Source: an uncultured Bacilli bacterium (GTDB lineage: Bacteria; Bacillota_I; Bacilli_A; RF39; UBA660). From it: a stretch of DNA of 7,613 nucleotides. Of the stretch, positions 5,368 through 7,613 are shown piece by piece. The stretch is taken from contig CAOWNX010000032.1 of NCBI GenBank assembly GCA_948552115.1, positions 242-7,854 of the forward strand. The letters are read 5' to 3'. Made by a program: the position numbers and the translations under genes. Position 1 is the first letter of the stretch, and the number at the start of each line of letters is the position of its first letter. The notes under the pieces were generated by a model, which was not told the DNA's origin, ran no database searches, and worked only from the letters and a program-made list of their open reading frames with translations.

Positions 5368-6625
5368 ACATAATATTTTTATCTAAAATATCATAAAGGA
5401 ATGTTCCTTTTAATGCGTTTTCTAAATTTTCTAATATTGTTTGCATCTCTTCTCCAGTTAATTCTTTTAGTGATACTGCATTGGATGTATTAGGAGTAAT
5501 TAATTCTTTGTTTGCAATTTCTAATTCTAATTTTATTTCTAAGTTTATGTCATTTGCCAAAAATGTTGTTTTTATAGAATATTGGTAGTATTGGTGATTT
5601 TTTTCTTTTGTTTCAATTTCTAGAGAACCTTTTACTTTTTCTTTGATTAATTCATATTTTATGTTTATTTTTTCTTTTGTTAGATCTTCAAATGTTAAAA
5701 GTATTTCATTATTTAAATTTAGATTTGTTTTACTATTGTAGTTTGTAAAGATTATTTGTTCTGTTTTGTTTTCTAGTATTGCTGCTTTAACAACGTTTTG
5801 ATTTAATCCTTCTGTGTATAGTTCAATGGAGTAATCTTCCGTAGAATCTGTCTCATTCCATTCGTCTAATGATTTTATTATTTCTTCTTCTGTCGTATTT
5901 AGAAACTTTTCTAAATTTTCTAATAGTTTATTGTTTTTTTTGATTTTGTTTACCATAAATTTTTTGGTATATTCTTGATTTTCTTGATTTAGTAAGTATG
6001 TTATTTTCGTTGTTTTTATATTTTTATCATTTATTGAAATATCTTTCTTTTCTCTAGAAATATATTTTTTATCTAATGATTCTAGAAAAATGTCTTTTAA
6101 TTCTTTCAATATTTCTTTCATGTTATTGATATCTAATGTGTTTGTTATTTTTTCTCCATTTTTTAAATCAAATAAATTGTCCCATGGTGCATCTTCATTT
6201 ACCTCAATTAATTTATCAAAAATTTGATCACTTTTGATGTATTGTTTGTTCTGTATTTGATAGATGGAAGAGGTTAAGATTTCTTTTTCTTTTTCTTTCA
6301 TTCCTAAGTTGATTTCCATATATTCTTTTTTGGTATTCAAACCAATTCCTATGTTGTAATTGTATTTTTGAATGTCTTTTAGTTCGTTTATATTGCTATC
6401 TAATTCTATGTTTGCATTTAATACGATTGGTTTTTCGTTGTCTATTTTTTCTTTTTCTGGGTAATCTATCTTGTCGACGTAAGAATATAGTGAATTAATT
6501 GTTTTAGAAAGTATGGTCATTGGATTAGTTGCATAGTAGTAAGCTCCTAAAACACTTAATATGATGATAACTGGTATGCCAATAAATAGAATATACTTTA
6601 TTCCTTCTTTTTTATTTTCTAACAT
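5366..6625 (-). CDS. membrane-anchored protein with a large predicted extracytoplasmic domain, unknown function
   Basis: I do not recognise the family. The 419-residue product starts with a short charged stretch (MLENKKEGIK), then one hydrophobic segment (about 11-31), then roughly 385 hydrophilic residues very rich in Lys, Glu, Asn and Ile. There is no lipobox, so it looks like a type II-style anchored protein facing outward. The domain alternates amphipathic strands (for example NYNIGIGLNTKKEYMEIN, then QYIKSDQIFDKLIEV) and helices (NMKEILKELKDIFLESL, ENLEKFLNTTEEEIIKSL). This order recalls LolA/LppX-like lipid- or polymer-handling folds, a weak inference. The C-terminus (GEEMQTILENLENALKGTF) is helical. 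An AAGGAG site at 6635-6640 is well placed before the ATG. The gene stands alone, convergent with its left neighbour and divergent from the radical SAM gene. Confidence 0.75.
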   Translation of the reverse strand: MLENKKEGIKYILFIGIPVIIILSVLGAYYYATNPMTILSKTINSLYSYVDKIDYPEKEKIDNEKPIVLNANIELDSNINELKDIQKYNYNIGIGLNTKKEYMEINLGMKEKEKEILTSSIYQIQNKQYIKSDQIFDKLIEVNEDAPWDNLFDLKNGEKITNTLDINNMKEILKELKDIFLESLDKKYISREKKDISINDKNIKTTKITYLLNQENQEYTKKFMVNKIKKNNKLLENLEKFLNTTEEEIIKSLDEWNETDSTEDYSIELYTEGLNQNVVKAAILENKTEQIIFTNYNSKTNLNLNNEILLTFEDLTKEKINIKYELIKEKVKGSLEIETKEKNHQYYQYSIKTTFLANDINLEIKLELEIANKELITPNTSNAVSLKELTGEEMQTILENLENALKGTFLYDILDKNIM

Positions 6626-6648
6626 TTTCTTTTTCTCCTTCTATTCTT

Positions 6649-6657
6649 ATTATATCA
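6649..6657 (-). promoter_or_regulatory. promoter of the minus-strand anchored-protein gene, extended -10
   Basis: Read on the minus strand this is TGATATAAT, a perfect extended -10, 23 bp before the start codon. The -35 position has only TATAGA (6677-6672). The AAGGAG ribosome site lies between. Confidence 0.6.
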
Positions 6658-6728
6658 TAATTCTTCTTTTTTCTATATTCTATGCTACTCATTAAAAGTA
6701 AGTTTCTATTCTAGATTTACAATAAAAT

Positions 6729-6763
6729 TTTCCATTTCTTTTTAAAATTTGATATAATATAAT
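6729..6763 (+). promoter_or_regulatory. promoter of the radical SAM gene, extended -10
   Basis: TGATATAAT at 6750-6758 is a perfect extended -10; a second TATAAT overlaps it at 6758-6763. TTTCCA at 6729-6734 matches -35 at four of six positions with an 18-bp spacer. GGGTGG at 6771-6776 is the ribosome site, four bases before the ATG. Confidence 0.6.
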
Positions 6764-6780
6764 GGAATTTGGGTGGTTTC

Positions 6781-7613
6781 ATGGAATATGTAAAAACCAG
6801 AACAATTATGACAAAATCTGACCAAGGCAAGAAATGGTTTGGAATTGATTATCATATGAATTTATATAAAGGTTGTTCATTTGGATGTATTTATTGTGAT
6901 AGTCGAAGTGATTGTTATCACATTAATAATTTTGATGAAGTAAAGTCCAAAGTCGATGCATTGGAAATTTTAGAAAATGAACTTTCTAGCAAAGGACTTC
7001 GCGGAGTTGTTAGTTTTGGTACTCTTTCCGATCCTTATAATAAAGAAGAAGAAAAAATGGAAATTACTAGAAATGCTTTAAAATTAATTTTGAAGTATGG
7101 TTTTGGGGTTTCGATTGATACAAAAAGTGATTTGATTCTTCGGGATATTGATTTACTGAAAGAAATTGCAAAAAAGAATAGTGTTATTATTAAAATATCA
7201 ATTACTACAACCGATGATGGATTGGCACGAATGATTGAACCAAATGTTCCAAGTAGTACAAGAAGATTTGAAGTTTTGAAAAAAATTCGTGAAGCCGGTA
7301 TTTTTGCAGGGGTTTTAATGACTCCAGTGTTACCTTTTTTAACAGATAAGGAAGAAAATATACGTAGTATGGTTTTGAAAGGTAAGGAAGCACAAGCTAA
7401 TTTTATATTTACGAAGATGGGAATGAATTTACGAACGAATCAACGAGCTTATTATTATCAAAAGATTGAAGAACTGTACCCCGGTTTATCAAGTGATTAT
7501 GAAGCAGTTTATGGTAATAAATATGTTTGTAATTCTTTGCAATATCGTCATATGATGGAACTTTTCTTGAAACTTTGTCATGAAAATGAAATTTTAACGG
7601 ATATGGAAGAGAT
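6781..7613 (+). CDS. radical SAM protein, spore photoproduct lyase-like (SPL) family, 3' end missing
   Basis: The frame is open from ATG 6781 to the window end (277 complete codons), so the C-terminus is missing; family members of about 290-300 residues suggest only a short piece is lost. GCSFGCIYCD holds the CX3CX2C cluster-binding motif (Cys32, Cys36, Cys39) of radical SAM enzymes, and the preceding HMNLYKG matches the NxYxGC lead-in of SPL-like proteins. Further family marks are SFGTLSDPYN (78-87), IDTKSDLILRDIDLL (112-126), SITTTDDGLARMIEPNVPSS (140-159, with the ExxxPS turn) and AGVLMTPVLPFLTD. The true spore photoproduct lyase repairs a UV dimer in spore DNA; this shorter non-SplB type is widespread in non-sporing bacteria and its reaction is not established. 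It has its own promoter, divergent from the anchored-protein gene. Confidence 0.9.
   Translation, partial: MEYVKTRTIMTKSDQGKKWFGIDYHMNLYKGCSFGCIYCDSRSDCYHINNFDEVKSKVDALEILENELSSKGLRGVVSFGTLSDPYNKEEEKMEITRNALKLILKYGFGVSIDTKSDLILRDIDLLKEIAKKNSVIIKISITTTDDGLARMIEPNVPSSTRRFEVLKKIREAGIFAGVLMTPVLPFLTDKEENIRSMVLKGKEAQANFIFTKMGMNLRTNQRAYYYQKIEELYPGLSSDYEAVYGNKYVCNSLQYRHMMELFLKLCHENEILTDMEE

Larger units (their letters stand above)
6626..6780. other. divergent intergenic region
   Basis: This 155-bp region carries two outward-facing promoters, one for the anchored protein (-) and one for the radical SAM protein (+), with their -10 elements about 95 bp apart. The A/T-rich middle contains several TTCTAT copies but no clear operator, hairpin or RNA gene. 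Confidence 0.5.

Noticed and set aside
6660..6720. Repeated TTCTAT words in the divergent region as an operator or array
   Set aside because: Copies are short, irregularly spaced and within reach of chance in T-rich DNA.

Overview
The window is a low-GC (about 30% by eye) bacterial chromosome segment. It has the look of an uncultured or poorly studied member of the Bacilli/Mollicutes-like Firmicutes: A/T-ending codons, AGGAG- or GGTGG-type ribosome binding sites, T-tailed hairpin terminators, one TTG start and TGA used as a normal stop (the stop of the gene at 1924-3228). No rRNA, tRNA, CRISPR array, insertion sequence or phage structural gene was seen. Taxonomy is an inference from composition and gene style only.

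Left part (1-1791): the 3' end of an alpha/beta hydrolase of the lysophospholipase type; a small membrane-anchored protein with one DUF5011-type Ig-like domain; and galE, UDP-glucose 4-epimerase, which starts at TTG behind its own extended -10 promoter and ends in a hairpin terminator.

Centre (1850-4195): the most interesting part, a compact three-gene operon. The first gene encodes a PP-loop, PAPS-reductase-like protein with the IbrA/DUF3440 signature. The second encodes a small divergent GNAT-type acetyltransferase. The third encodes a ParB/sulfiredoxin-fold protein resembling IbrB. In E. coli the IbrA/IbrB pair is known as co-activators of prophage-carried immunoglobulin-binding (eib) genes, but its biochemistry is not settled. 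Here the pair is split by the acetyltransferase, the second and third genes overlap by 10 bp, and the -35 side of the promoter lies inside the galE terminator. I read it as a self-contained module acting on nucleotides or nucleic acid, possibly in regulation, modification or phage conflict.

Right part (4196-7613): two membrane proteins of unknown function face each other. One is two-pass (+), the other has a large domain predicted outside the membrane (-). Two back-to-back terminator hairpins separate them. A divergent promoter region (6626-6780) then leads to a radical SAM protein of the spore-photoproduct-lyase-like family, cut by the window end. All five recognisable promoters are of the extended -10 type (TGnTATAAT) with weak -35 boxes.
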